Of a stretch of DNA of 64,000 nucleotides, positions 1 through 13,539 are shown piece after piece. The translations under genes and the position numbers were made by a program. The notes under the pieces were generated by a model. It made no database searches, had not been told where the DNA came from, and saw only the letters and a program-made list of their open reading frames with translations. How positions within the stretch are numbered: position 1 is the first letter of the stretch; each line of letters begins with the position of its first letter. Source of the DNA: Coturnix japonica (Eukaryota; Chordata; Aves; Galliformes; Phasianidae); NCBI RefSeq assembly GCF_001577835.2, contig NC_029536.1:62001-126000 (forward strand), given 5' to 3'.

Positions 1-225
1 TTCCTAAAAATAAGCTATTCTGTAATCCTGGGTTAGCTGACTGCTGCATGGGAGAATCCCATCTCTGCACTCACTTGCAAATCAGTGAACATTCAGGTTA
101 TTTTGGCTATTCCTAAAAGCAGCAGGAGCAGTTTTACCTAATAAACTCAATTATCTATACCCACAGAGTCCCTTTAATTAATAAAGCTAATTTCCCATGG
201 GTGAGCAGAGCTATGGGATGCATTC

Positions 226-316
226 TTAGGTCAAGTACTGAGCGACATGGTGGTGATGGGATGAAGGTTGGACTGGATGATCTTAGTGGTCTTTTTGAAC
301 CTTTGTGATTCTTGAT
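226..316 (+). mobile_element. CR1 LINE 3'-end fragment
   Basis: The block has the 'ggttggactggatgatctt' phrase followed by 'ttgtgattctt', the conserved 3' end of avian CR1 elements. Only the tail is present, as is usual for 5'-truncated CR1 copies. Confidence 0.8.
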
Positions 317-1137
317 CCCCCGAATCCTTTCCTTTCCACCTGATGTGCCCCAGTGGCTTCTATCTAGTTGATAAAGATAGCTACTGTGCTTGGGAGCTTC
401 CATCTCTCCTGGTCCAGTGTTCCTATTTAACTCTATTTTGCGGTGTTTTTTATTTTTAATTAAGGAATACCTCCCACCCTGACCAACATGGGAACCAATT
501 GCAAAAGAACCAATGCTTTCGGACAATGCAAGATAGCATGTTTTCCTTTCCTTTCCCTAATCCTGCACATTTCAATGTGCTCCATGTAAAACATTGTAAA
601 TTTGCTCAATTTTAGTCAGACAAAAATATGCAAATGTATCTCATGCATAAGAAATATTAGAAAGAAAAAGCCTGGAACTGAAAGATGGAACAATATTTCT
701 GCTTTGGACCTGTTTTCCCAAATGGGATGCTGGTGAAAGTATCCTCTCACTGCACTTGGGTCTTTAATTCTACTAAAGCATCTCTGGGAAGCTTGGAAGG
801 ATCTTTCTGGACACACCAAACCTTTGAGGCCTCTGTGCAGTGCTGGGCCCAAGGATGGGTACCAGTTCTGCCCTTTGGTCATCAGTCTCACCATGCCACA
901 TGCCAACAATCCCAGTTGCATCTCCCATCAGTTAACACCACTGAGATACAGTGTTCCTCCCGCCAGCAGATGTAGCAGATTGAGTGCAACTACCTCTGGA
1001 AACAGATATTGTAACAACATTCCTCCTAGTGCAGAGTATACCCTGGGTGGGAATGCTGGCAGAACAGCCCAGTCCTGTGGCCATCCTGGTGCTGATACCA
1101 TCCAGCAGCTGGAAACAACCCCACACTCCCTGTAACT

Positions 1138-1245
1138 TTCATAGAATCCTTAAGATTGGAAGAAATCTCTCTAAGGTCATCAAGTCCAACCATCAACCCA
1201 TCCCCACACCATGCCCACTAAACCAAGTCACTCAGGTCAGTCCAT
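1138..1245 (-). mobile_element. CR1 LINE 3'-end fragment
   Basis: It begins with 'catagaatccttaagattgg' and continues with 'tcatcaagtccaaccatcaa', the reverse complement of a CR1 tail. Only about 100 bases are recognisable. Confidence 0.8.
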
Positions 1246-1809
1246 ACTCCAGTGAGCATAACAGCTGAAGATGCTTTCAGTGCTGAGAATAGCTTGAATT
1301 CAACTGAATCTCACTTTGCCTCTCCTTCCCCATCCAAACCCCACTTTCTCACTACTGTTATCAGCTTCAGGCACACCCAGTGTGTCCAGATGCTCAGTGC
1401 AAGGAGAAGACCTGCACTGCAGGCTCAGCAACAGGTACAGTCCATGTGCATTGTGTAAAAATATATGAAATCCCATTATAATTTTAAGTTAATTAAAGCA
1501 AAAGAGATCAAAGCCACTTCAGACAGATTAATGATACAACGAGAGCCAGAAATTCTCCCTGTTCTTTGCATCAACTGCGTTGCCAGTGTCTTTTCCCAGC
1601 CTATGCCACTATGGTACGTGCTGGACAAAACCTTTCATTTCCCCCTTCCACCCCCCTCTTTCCTTGCCTCCCTTGATGGATGAAGGATTTGAAGTCCTAA
1701 CAGCTGTGAGGATTTGTGTAGGAAGAGAAGAGACATTCAAAGGATTATCAAGCAAAAAAATCAGCTCATTTTAAAGAAGTGAGATAGGGTTGGTGAAATT
1801 GCAGGCACA

Positions 1810-1850
1810 GAGAGAGAGAGGGGTGTGTGTATATATTTATAAATATAGCT
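1810..1850. repeat. AG / GT / TA simple repeat
   Basis: A short (AG)n run is followed by (GT)n and then TA-rich sequence. It is a simple microsatellite with no coding signal. Confidence 0.7.
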
Positions 1851-2167
1851 AAGGTCCCAAAGAAGGAGAGTGCAGGTTTAGCATCAGGAGCAACCTACTG
1901 GTGCTGTGCAAAACTGAGGCAGTTTTAAGGATGCTGAAATCAGCAACAAAAAAGGAAAGGGTATTTTCCAGCCTTGTCAGCTCCTCACTACTCTTTTTCT
2001 GTTGTTTTTCTCCTTTTCTTCCCCCATGGGTGCTCTTCCTTATGCTGCAGCACTGTGTGCCCCAGGGACCATGGGCAGATCTGGGGGAGTTCTCTCCAAA
2101 ATCTCATTTTCCTGCTATCACTGCCATGCTTTTCTATAGGGAAAAGCGGGCTGAAACCAAGGTTAAA

Positions 2168-2187
2168 AGAAAAAAAAAAAAAAAAAG
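2168..2187. repeat. poly(A) tract
   Basis: An uninterrupted run of about 19 A residues. No retrocopy or element body can be recognised upstream of it. Confidence 0.8.
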
Positions 2188-4489
2188 GGAGGGAGAGGAA
2201 ATGCTATGAGCAACCCCCATACACTTGCACACCCCTTCACCTTTGATGAGGTTTAGGGGAGGGGAATAGCTGCATCAATTCACCAGAGGCTGCACTGAGT
2301 TGTTAGCCCACAAGGATGATCCATGCAAATCCCAGGCGTCACTGGGGACCATCTTGTCAAAAGATGAGATGTTGGATAGGATGCTGAGAAGCTGCACCAG
2401 AGGGAGAGATGTAAGCTGATCCCTCCACTGGCTTCCCAAGATGCAAGAAATAGCACGGTCCTGACCCGTGTGGGCTCTGATACTCAAAGAAAGGGAGAAG
2501 AAAAGGCCTTTGAGAGCTTTCAGCTCAGGTTTCCTGAGGAAATGCAACAAAACCAACCAGGCACACTATGGCCCAAACTGAAATCATTTAAATCTCCAAG
2601 AGAAGGAGAGAAATTCAGACTGGGAAAGAAAGAGAAATGGAAAAATCCTCCAGTGCCCCCAGAAATAGTTTGGAGAGGAAGGCCAGAGACACCCCAGAAG
2701 TATTTGCAATTCTGCTTTTCCTGTTCCTAAATAGCACTCCTCCATTGTGAGATGTGCGGGTGATGGGGGAAGTCAACATCAGTTGTCACAGAAAGGAAAT
2801 ATCTACAGGAAGGTTCTCCTCAGAGCAGCAAAATGCCAACATCAAGTTGGCCTTCTACAAACAAGTCCATTTAAAATAAGAAAATGGTATTTACATGCCA
2901 TTTAAACTAAAAGTTCATTCAGATGTGTCAATTAAATTGCCTTTCTAGGAATTTCTCACTCTTGGGCTCAAGCAGATTGAATCCTGGTGCTTCTGTAATA
3001 ACCACTGAAACACTGTTACACGTTTCAGCTGTTTTACACATCTTCTGCCTTCAAAATAGATCAAACCACACAAACTGTAACTAGAACAAGCAAGAGATTG
3101 CTGGAAGCTTTACTGATTGAACTGGGTTCCGAGGGTTCTGCTGGGAGCAGAGGTTTCAGCATGACCACCCGTCTTCTCCAGCATCAATCACTGCAAGCCA
3201 CTCATTATTCTCGAGTGCTGTGAGCAGCTGTGATGTCACCTCTGCACACCCATCAATCACACCTACAGTGTCAGGACAGCTGACTGACAGCTTGGGATGA
3301 GGGAGTAAGCAGATACGTTGCAGACAGTATTTTCCATTTGTTGAGTGCATTTTAAATACAAGTGAACAACACACTGACTTCTCATTGTAAAGAGAAAAGC
3401 CTCCAATGTGTTTCACTTGATGGGATGTGGGTATCTCAAAAGGGTTGGATGGGATCTTCATGCACAGTGCACCACCTTTGCTCAATGAAAACACAGGGAC
3501 AAGTCCAGCAAATCTGTAATGGCAGCATAGCTTTGGTAGCTACAAATAAAACACAAGCTCCTCAGATCCTGAAACTCTTCCATTGCCAGCAATTAGCCAC
3601 AAAATCATCTAAAAAGCAGGTCAACTTCACAACAGTATTAAAGAAGATTAGTTGGTTGTTTGGTTTTTTGTTTGCTTGTTTTGTTTTGTTTTCTAAGGTC
3701 AAGGCAGAACAGCTTTAGTAGCCTTCCCCACCTGCTCTCGCATGTCCAAACGAGGACACAAAGTCATTTTCACTCTAGATGGATAAACGTGGCTCATCCC
3801 CTCCAAACGTACATCTCATGGATGGGATCGCTGTGGTCCTCCACCCCCATCCAACCAGATGATGATGGGGATTCATTAAAACCCCGATACAAGAAATTTG
3901 GACACAAAACACCTCCAAAGCAGCAAGTTTGAGCTCACACCATTCCTAAAGCTTGACCTCAAAGGTGTCATTACTGGGGGGCTTTCCTCGAGTCAAAATG
4001 CCAGCAAGCACCAAGCTGACATTTCCTCAGACTGGAGATGCTGCTGGATGCTTCCCACAAAGAACAAGGAATTAACAGTTGCAGCCCCGAACACATTTGA
4101 TATCCATGAGCAGATAAACATGGTTTTTGGCTCCCTGCCCAGGCCAATGAAATCTTTTATCTCCTGCTAAACACCAGGGACTGGGTGAACTTCATAGAAA
4201 ACACCCTCAGTTCCCACCTCCTCCCACCACCTTTATCCTCCAATTGAGGTGTTGTTGCTTTCTCTCTACCAAGCTCATTGCTTAGAAACATATTTTCTCC
4301 AGCTTTTCTCAGGCAGTTGCTTGCTTTAATGTGGAGGAAATCCCTACATTACCACCCTATAGTACTGCTAGCCCCCAAATTTCCTTGCTCTTTCTATTGG
4401 TTTCCTCCTTATTTTCCCTTTCCTTTGTATTTTTGCTCCCCCTCCCTCCAATTCCTCATGCTAATTTATGGAAATCAAATGCCATTTCT

Positions 4490-4640
4490 TCCCAGTCAGG
4501 GATAATAAAGAAGAGTATTAAAAGGGGAGGAAGCACAGTGAGGAGGGGCTGTAAATACTAATTGTCCTATAAGGAGAATACAGTTTATTTTCCTGCTGAA
4601 GGGAAGGTTATGTTTAATTAAATCTGCTTGTTCTCCGCTG
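4490..4640. promoter_or_regulatory. candidate conserved non-coding element
   Basis: An AT-rich block with clustered TAATTA/ATTA and TTTAATTAAAT-like cores in otherwise GC-balanced DNA, with no coding potential. This composition is typical of vertebrate enhancers bound by homeodomain factors. The call is inference from composition only. Confidence 0.25.
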
Positions 4641-5418
4641 GCAGGGCTGGCTTCCAAATGAGCCCCAAGCCTGCGCTGGGGACACAAAGCCCAGACATAC
4701 CCTGTGACGATAGAGCACACACTCACTGAGGGGATGCAAAGGGAAGGGGGCAGTCCCAGCTGGATTCTGTTATTGCAATGCTTGCTGAAAGGACTTGAAT
4801 GGGGTGTAAATTCAGCAAAGTGTTGCTTCTTGCTTGGAAACATGCAATGCAAATGTTTAAGCACCATGTATCCCCAAAGTTATACTTTTGGAGTGTGCGT
4901 GAAGATGCCAGTGTGCAATCTACCTCCAGTCTGGATTTGGGGTTACTTATTTTAGTCTGTTCCAGGTAATTAAATGCACACTGCAGGACGCAGTAAAATG
5001 AGGAAACACATTTCCCTCCCTCCTCTGATAACATCTCGGGTCGTTCAATTCTCATTGCTCCAATAATCCACATCTAATTTGCCGCAAGCCCGGCAGTGAG
5101 TCTTTCAGCACTTCATTAAGGCACGTGAGAAGCATTTCATTACTGGCTGCACCCTCGCTCCTTCTCAGCAAACCTCACCAAAAACCCAAAAGCAAGTTAC
5201 ACATGCAAGGCACACGAGGTTTCACATCCCTCCCCAGGCCTTTTTGCCATGCCAGTTTTTCAGGTGGAGGTGCAGTGAACCAGTGCAACATTTCCATGGC
5301 CTGAGCCTGGATTTATCCTTCACACTCATCCAGCTCAAGACCACTTTGGGTTTTCCTGATGGGTAAAAACTCAATATGCTTCCAACCCAATCACAATCCA
5401 TCCCCACTAACCCCATTC

Positions 5419-5500
5419 CTCAGTGCCACATCCCCACAGCTCTCGAACACCTCCAGGCGTGATAGTGACTCCATTGCCTCCCTGGGCAGCCCCACTCCAG
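5419..5500 (-). mobile_element. CR1 LINE fragment
   Basis: 'agtgccacatccccacagct' followed by 'cattgcctccctgggcagcc' matches the reverse complement of the region shortly upstream of the CR1 3' end. The copy is old and partial. Confidence 0.65.
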
Positions 5501-6066
5501 GCTCCATCTCCACAGCCCAGGAGCAGACGATGGGAGGGGAAGATGGAGCAATGAAGGGAGGGGGAGTGAGCACAGCCTGGAGTTATTTATAGGAGAGGCT
5601 TTTGTGCAGGAGGAGATGCCGGTGCCAAAGGGATTGTAAAAATAATCCTGCAAACAGGTGTGGCTGCCTTTGGGAAGGAGGCTGCTGCCAACAACAGTTT
5701 GGAGGAAGTAAAAGGTAAGAAGAAAGGGAGGGAGAAAAAGCAGAATAAATAAATAAATAAATAAGAAATGAAATGAGATAGCTGCATTTCTCAGTTTCAT
5801 CTGCTACCTACTCCCGCACACTGTATGTACAAATTGGAAAATGCACCACAAATGGAGGAGGGGATTGATCACAGTGTGAGCTTAAATGCTGAAGATACGC
5901 AATCAAATGATTCTGGCAGACAAGTGGCAGCTCAGCTCCTCACCCTTCCTCCCCTCCCTCTGAAGAGTAAGAAAGGATTCACAGAAGCTAGGAAATTGGA
6001 GGGTAATAAAAAGTCCACAGAAACTGAGGGTAGAAGGGAGTTAGAGATAGTTTACAGAAGCAAATA

Positions 6067-6542
6067 TGTAGAGGCCACTAGAAGAATGGGATAGTAACAA
6101 GCTAGGATTAGAACAATGTGGGGGACAGGAAGAGATAAAGATAAGGGTTTGAGAACAGCTCGAGGACACCTGGAGAGGAGGTGATAAGATGTTCACAGAG
6201 CAAGTTAGAACTGTTCTGGGGGCTACCACCTCCTGCAGGGCTGGAAGTTCACAGCAAGGAAGACTACAAGCCTTCACGAGGAAGACAATGAGCCTTCATC
6301 CCACGACCACCAGGAGGGTACCCTCATTGCTCACAAAGCATGCACGAGTGGGAGGGACCACATGCTAAGGTGTTGTCTGCAATATAATGAATATGTATAC
6401 AAAGTCTGGGAAATTATGTATCAGTTCTGCCTATAGCTGCAAGTTAGAAGGAGCAATCTCCCTTGCACCCAGCATACGCACACTGCTGAAATAAACAAAC
6501 CTGCTCTATATCTCTCAGGATATAGAGTTTGATTTCTGCACA
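6067..6542 (+). mobile_element. solo-LTR-like endogenous retrovirus fragment
   Basis: A roughly 475-base block with LTR organisation: possible starts in TG at 6,067 or 6,117, an A/T-rich promoter-like stretch near 6,385-6,410, an AATAAA polyadenylation signal around 6,489, and a T-rich end closing in CA near 6,540-6,542. No internal retroviral region adjoins it, so it looks like a solo LTR. I did not find a convincing target-site duplication, so the ends are approximate. The family is not identified. Confidence 0.5.
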
Positions 6543-6929
6543 TCACCTCCTCCTCCCCTCCACACCAATCTGTCTCCTTGGCCTCTTTTTGGAGCAGCTT
6601 TCATCAACTTGTCACCAAGTGACGACAAGTGGGGCTGTGAGCAGAAAAACATCAGGAAGGAAAAAAAAGGAAAAGAAAATAAAGAAATAAATAAAATCCA
6701 AGGTCCCTCTCAGTGCCCCAGAAGAATGTAGCTGCAGATGATGCTCAGAATTTGACAGTATTCTTGGAGCAAGTGATGGATGCACACAACCAAGCCAAAG
6801 GCAACAGCAGTCAAGAAGAAGGGATAAGCATTGCAACAAGATTGAAGATACCCCACACTTCTTCCTGGCTTGCAAAGAAGGAAATAGTTGGGGTGCCTGG
6901 ACGCGCTGGAGTGGAATTAATTTTGTTTG

Positions 6930-7240
6930 CAAACCTGAGGAAGAAAACTTGCTTTATTTTCCTACTCAGCTCTGAGAAAGGCAGGGCCAGGAGGAACCTC
7001 TGCCGCGCCAGGGCTGACAACGGGAGGACAAATGAGAGCGTTAAGGCAGTAATCACCTACTCGGAGGTCGGCACCGTGTAGGAAATAACCTGAGCCGGGG
7101 CGACACGAGCCTGAGTGTACTCAGCGATTTATCAGGTTATTGCCGGCTTGCGGGAGCAGCGGCCGAGTCATTAACCCTCTTACAGACTTTTGCTTCTCAC
7201 AGATACTCATTTTAAATTAAAAGCCTTAAAATAAATAAAA
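6930..7240. promoter_or_regulatory. candidate conserved non-coding element
   Basis: This block combines CpG-containing sequence (about 7,090-7,175) with an AT-rich flank holding TTTAAATTAAAA-like cores and 'gagtcattaaccctc'. It has no repeat character and no credible exon. Such mixtures are common in vertebrate enhancers; function is inferred only. Confidence 0.28.
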
Positions 7241-10200
7241 TCTCCACGTCCTCCAAACCAGGAGCAGCTGGGCTCCTTTATCTTATGGCAGAAGAAAGAG
7301 GCAGCACAGTGGAGGCTGGAAGAGGCACAGCCACCTCTGCAGCATCAACGTACACCAAAAAAGCCTTCAGCCCCACATTTCTAGCTCCTGGAGGTTGCTC
7401 TTCATGCCTGCTGAACTCATACCACCCCCTGAACAGAGCCTTTTGCAGAACTTGTAGCATGGCTACATATAGATTTTACTTGTGCTGAAGAAATTGATTT
7501 TAATTTGAGGAAGAATGACAAAAAAGCCATATTTATCCAGGTTCCATGCTTATATACTACCAATCTCCTGCAATTTTAATGAGGGTGCCGGCCACCCACT
7601 GCCACCCCCTCAAATACCTTCCCACACAGTGCAGAGCTCCCCAGCCCTCAGGTACAACTCCTCACAACCCAAAACCCAACAAGATCTGAAAAGGGTCCAT
7701 CATACATCCCACTTTGGCTGGAACCCCACCATCCAAGGCAGAGCTGGAACCAACTGCAGCCATCCTGCACAAGGTTTCGAGTAATCCCAGTTTTATGCTT
7801 TTTTTGGCAGGGTGGGAAGGCTGTGAAGACAAACCGTCATACTGTGATGCGAGCAAGCACTACCAACCCTGGCAACAGTAAAGTTTGATTTTGGCTTTGG
7901 ATCCAAGCCCAAGGTTTTGCTCCCTCACAGCTGACTTGTTCTTGCGAAGATTCAAGTCAGATACCAGCAGCTTGCAAGCATCAAGGGTGCAGACATCTCT
8001 CATACTGACTTTCTGACCATTCTGGCTTTCAAGCTATAAAGGTGAAACCCACCTTGGCTTTCTTGTATCACTGAAAATGTGCTTTAGACGTTCACACCTC
8101 AGTCATGCCCTTCATGGTCTCAAGCAGCCAAGAGGGGGGGAAAAAAAAAAAATAGAGGGAAAAAAAAGTTCTTTTCCTTTGTTTTCTTTGCTTTCTTGCT
8201 TTACATTTGCTCAAGATAATGGTACCCTACCAGCATTTATTTCTCTCTGCTGATCTTTAAGGAAAGGAGCATGACCCACTTTGGTACCAATACCTTCACT
8301 ACAAGTACCAAAAACCAGGCAAGGAGACAGCCCCCAACCCCAGCAAGCAGTTCTCACTGAAGTTCAGAACTTAAGGAGTTGCTCATGGGAGCAGAAGCAG
8401 CACAGAGCATCCTTAATTACCACTACAACCCATTTGTTCTCTGAAGTGGCATCATCTCAGCAGCATCCCTGCAATGCCTCATCACAGTATTAACGCACTG
8501 TGACTTCCATGACATCTGCTCCACTAGCACCGCGTGCCCCACGCTCACGTATTAATGCTACTGATCCAGTTCTCAACCTGTCACCACGCCTTAAAATCAA
8601 CAGCGGGACGACTCCAGGCTGCACAGAGCAGCCTGCATGTGGTGTGAATAATTCACATGCAAGATGCACAGAAGGATTCAATGTCAACAGAGCATGCAAT
8701 GGGGATCCCATGACTAAAAAATTGTGTATGCAGCCAGTTGCACGGGAAGGGGGTTTGTCACCTGGAAAAGGACAGGAAAATGCAGCCCTAAGGCCATTCC
8801 CTGACATCCAGCAGCAGTGTCAGACCAGAGAAGGGTGAAACAAGTTTGACATATAGCTCCGTTGCCATAGAGGAACAGAGGAAAAAGGTTAAATAATAAT
8901 AAATAACATGAAAATAAAGCAGGCTTTGGCTGAGCAAAGTGGTTGCACAGGCTCCCAACAGCAGTGCTCCAGCACAAGCAGAGTTCCTGTCCCACAACAA
9001 AATCTTATTGTTGTAGAGCTATGGGCATTAGGAGGTTTGAAAAATATTGGATGAGAAATGCACAATCACAGAGAGAGAGGTACCCCAGCCAACATCAGTC
9101 CCATACGAAGCTGTTATTGTCCGAGCCTTAACTTTTCACACCCAAACACTTCCTCTCTCCAGAGCCATTCAAATCCATATTATGCAGCACAGGTACAGCC
9201 AACAGCCATGCAAATCCCACACCCTCAAAATGAAGGAAAATAGTCTCATACGGGGCTTCACCCAGCAGCACTTGAACTCAAGAGCCTTTCATTTCATTTC
9301 CATTATTTTTCCCCATTTCTTTAGCATACACAGATGGGAAGGATGCTTATAAATTATTATTAATAACCTTGGTGGAGGCAGGAATGGAGGCTGCATTGCA
9401 GCATGTTGCACATCCTTCTACATAACCTGTGTCTTCCTGAAGCCTCTGGCCTCATTAACAGTTTTCTCTCTTAACTGAGAAGGATTATTTCTTTCTTTCC
9501 TTGGAGTTGGATGTTGGGCAGATGATGCTTCTGAACCAAGAGCCTTTCCAAGGGCTGAACTCTATGTCACCATTCTCAAGCTTAGTCGTGAAAAGATTTT
9601 ATAGATTCGCTATTTCTTACTCTTTCCCAGCTCATCTAACCAAAAATGCATTCTATTGTAATCCATGTTCATATTAGAGTACTTTATTTTAAACTTAAAA
9701 CATCCTTACATGAACGCAAAAGGAACTAATGGGCTCAGAAACACAGCCACCTGCAGTATCCTCTTCCCCCAAAACCTCCCCCAAACCAGTGGCAAAACTC
9801 TGGTGCAGGAGATAAATGCATAGCTATTCCCCAAGCAGGCATGGAAACAGTGCTAGCAAATGCACCTCCTGTCTAGAGAAAAAGAAGAAAAACTGCATGG
9901 ACGGATGAAGCATTTTTACAAGAGGGCATGGGGTCATGCTGGAGCCATCACGTTTACCATGGCCCCGGCAGGTGATGGATTTGCATCACTTTGAGGCACG
10001 TCACCTCCCAGTCACATCCCTTTGCATCCGCAATTTCAATTCCCTTCCGTAACCAGCTTAGATTTCCAAAGCAAATCATTTGCAACTACAAAGCTGCTCC
10101 ATTTTGACAATTTTGGAACATTAAAACCTATCGCAATCAGCTCAAAAACGTCTTCAAAGTAACACTGCTGTCACTCAATCACCCTCCCCCCTACCTGAGC

Positions 10201-10539
10201 AGAGGCACTCGGTGGAATAGATTCTTTCAAACACAAAGACAAAATTTAAGCCACTCTTCTGCCTCCCAAATCAAAAGACTGTTTTCAAAAATTGAACAGT
10301 TCTTTTTTTATCATGGGATTGTTCTGTCTCACAACCACAAAACTTAGGAAAAAAGCATTATGAGTTGAAATCTCCCCCAGCAATCCAAGGGAAAGGTGGC
10401 ACAGCATTTCTGCCTTCTAGCAGGGGATGCACCAGAACCTGGAGCATTGTACATACAGATGGACATCACAGGGGGTGCATTTAGTGCTTGATTTAGTGGC
10501 TGGCAACCTTGTTCATGTCAGGGGATATAACACCGTAAC

Positions 10540-10895
10540 ACAATGTAAAGCACAGCAACAATAGCAGAGTGGCAAAAACCTAGGCTGAAGCAAGAACAAG
10601 GCCAAACACAATAGCTATGAATACAGAAACAAAGGGAAAAAAAAAAGCCACTTACCTTCAGGAAGCCTCAGGTACAAGCCTCATGCACACAGGAGTCTCC
10701 AGAGAGATACCCTCATCCCCACTACCAACTCTTATATGAGGGCTGGGAAGGGAGGGATCCTGGTTCCACCCCTTCCAGTCACTCAGGTAAATCGCATGCA
10801 CCTGAGCCCAATTTCCACTGGTTTTATATTCTCCTAGACAAGGTCCATTAACACAGCCCAGCTCACTTGCAATGCAATGACTCAGGCACTGCTGT
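10540..10895 (-). mobile_element. LTR-like repeat, family A copy 1
   Basis: About 350 bases share long stretches with the block at 61,627-61,958. Examples are the shared 'cacttacc'/'acttaccc' start, the 'cctcaggtac' segment, the 'ggatcctgg' phrase, and 'tccagtcactcaggta' against 'tccagtcattcaggta'. Read on the minus strand, the second copy has a CATTTAAG TATA-like motif and ends in a splice-donor-like GGTAAGT. The two copies define a dispersed family, probably a solo LTR of an avian endogenous retrovirus. It is old and the copies are well diverged. Confidence 0.5.
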
Positions 10896-10961
10896 AAGAC
10901 TTTAATGAACTTTTAAAATAGGTTATTTAGGCATAAAAGAGATGGTGAGTGGAGCCAGGAA

Positions 10962-10992
10962 ATATATATATGTGTGTGTGTATATATATATT
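10962..10992. repeat. TA/TG simple repeat
   Basis: (TA)n-(TG)n-(TA)n microsatellite of about 30 bases. Confidence 0.8.
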
Positions 10993-11514
10993 TAAATGAA
11001 AAATTATTTTAAACTAAAATTTGCACAGAGTTGGGAACTCTCTGCACTTGTAATTCCTTACTTTAATGCACTGTTAGACAGCTCCCGTGATTACAACATT
11101 TTTAAGGCTTCAGCTCCAGGCACCTCATCATTGCCTGAGTGTCTCAGGCTCTGGGAACAGAGAAGCAAGTTTCTTCCCCTTGTGATTGCAGAGAATTGGG
11201 ATTGGGAATTCAACCAAAACATGCTTGAGCTGGAATACAAACAGGGATACCCTCTGCATGCAGCTGTTCCTCTTCCTTATCTCCAAGCCTAGCTAATTCC
11301 CAGCAAGCTGCTGCTAAACCACTTACAGCATGAAACAGTGCATCCAAAGGGACTGCTTAATTCTTTCCCCCTAATCAGATTGGGCTGGGGACTCACTCTG
11401 CTTTGGGAAGGGATGTTGAAGGAGCGTTTATTCTGCTGACAACTGCACCATGGTCAATGGGGACCCTAAAATCTAAGGGTAAGATGGGGTCATATATAAA
11501 TGGTCAAAGGATCC

Positions 11515-11600
11515 CCTATGTATGGGAAACTGGTGATCACAGCCTGAACCTCTGATTAATCAGCTGAGGCAAGTGTCGGGTCAGCTGTGGGAGCTGACTA
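11515..11600 (+). mobile_element. LTR-like repeat, family B copy 1
   Basis: The segment containing 'tgaacctctgattaatcagc' and 'gggtcagctgtgggagc' occurs again, in reverse complement, at 37,872-37,941. The match covers about 80 bases including both flanks of the shared core, so this is a dispersed repeat and not a chance motif. The longer copy at 37.7-37.95 kb has LTR-like features. Confidence 0.5.
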
Positions 11601-13539
11601 ATACTCAAGACTGTCCAATAAAAGTTAGAGAGGTTGTTGATGGATACACAAATATTGGCATGAAAGTGTGAAGCGCAGTGAGAATGTCCCATGCCTGCTG
11701 CACTTATACACTGCTTTAGTAACAGCTCCAGAAAAAGCAAATTATTGCTAAAAGACACCTCCAGAAAAAATTAAACTCTCCTGTTGCAGAGCAGAGCTGC
11801 CATCTGAGCAAGTTTGCTGCTCAGTATGCACAGATATACCACTGAGCCACAAACGAGTGGGGACAGACACAAAAAAGGAAGAGGTTTGCAGATGGAACGC
11901 TCGCTGCAATCAAAGAGCCCCACTCCGCCCCAATGGGCCCTGATAACTGCCTGCTCCCAGCAACCAAACCACCTATTTGCTCCCCCCTGCAGAAACCCAG
12001 CTTTATAAGGGGCAGAAGGGAAAAAGAAGTAATTCTCCTGCAATAAATGGATTTTTCTCTCTTTGCTGTATTTCGACTTCACTAAACATTGCAAACCGAA
12101 CCCTTCTGTATTGCTGTGTTTCACTGAAAAAAAGCCAGTGTTTGCATTTCAGCACAGCGTGCTCAGTGCTTTATTAACAGAGACTTTTTTTCTCGTTTCC
12201 CCAGGCTGGCTCTGACTCGTGTCACTGCCTCGGTGCCACTGATGCAAACGGGAGAGCAATGCTCGCCTTGTTCAGCAGAAGGAAACAAATCGGCTCGGCT
12301 GTAAAACAAGAACAGCCTTGCTCCTGGGCACAGGGACGTGCTCCTACTCCTGCTCAGCACTGCGGCTTCAATTTTGGGCAGCCTCAATCCAACAGCTGGA
12401 TCCAGCAACAATTGAGGCACTGAGCCCTCACTAATTGTAGCAGCAGCATTAGCATCACTGTGGAGGTGCTTAAATGCTTTGCTGGATCGCTCTGTGTGTG
12501 ATTTTGGCATTTATGGGCTTTGGGGGAATTTGTTGGGATTTTCTTTTTTCCTTGTCTGCATAAAGGGAAAGTTACAGACAGGGCAAATCTAGGAACAATT
12601 TCAAGCAAATCTCTAACTGGGACAGACCTTGAAGTAAATACATTTAGGGCAGGGATGGCTCAGACCAAGGTAACACTTTAACCTAAAAACATTGGTTGGG
12701 GCTGCTACAACTCCAGGTGCTGAGTTCACCATCAGCGAGTGCTTCTTTCAGCATCACATTCAAGCAGGGCACTGCTCCATGTCAGGGCATTACAGACTTA
12801 GAGAGAGAGAAATACCCATTTTTGCTATTCTCTTTTGTTCCTGGCCACTGTAATAAATTTATTCAGGAAATACAGGGAAAATAAAAACAAAAACCTACAC
12901 ACAGAAGCTGTTACCAAAGAGAAATTCTAGCTGAGGTCAGGAGCCTTGGGGTTATTTTTGGCTGCTTGAAACTTAAACAGCAGAAGTTGATGGGTGGGAA
13001 AAACTTGAGCATTGCATTGTGTGATTAGAAATCGCAAAGCCAGGGTCCCAAAAAGGGTTAAGAAACCTTGGCCACCCTGCACAAGCCAAGGAAAGGAGAA
13101 AAATGGATACATAAAATAAAATAAAGAGCCATTACATCTTATCCATGCCCAGACTTTGGGTAAACAGGAGAAAATTGCAAGAGAATTTTTAATGATGGTG
13201 AGTTATTTCCAAGTGACAATGGAGGAAGACAGTCATTATGGCCAAGAACAGGGAAGGTCATATGGATTTATCCTGATGTGAGACATGCAAGCAGGCATGA
13301 AGAAGGCAGATTTTGCCATGAGCAATGAATGCAGTGTATAAATTGGGGTTTAATTGAATTAATGTATGTGGTGAAATAGCTGAAAAAAGACACCCACTCC
13401 AACCCAACACTTAGATAACTGAAGACTGGGGGGTATGGGATAGGGATGAGGTGGGAAAGAACTAAGATGTGAAATTTGGGAGCACTGAATCCATTTCCAC
13501 TCCTTCCAGTGACACGTTATTCAATTCTCCCATGAGGGA

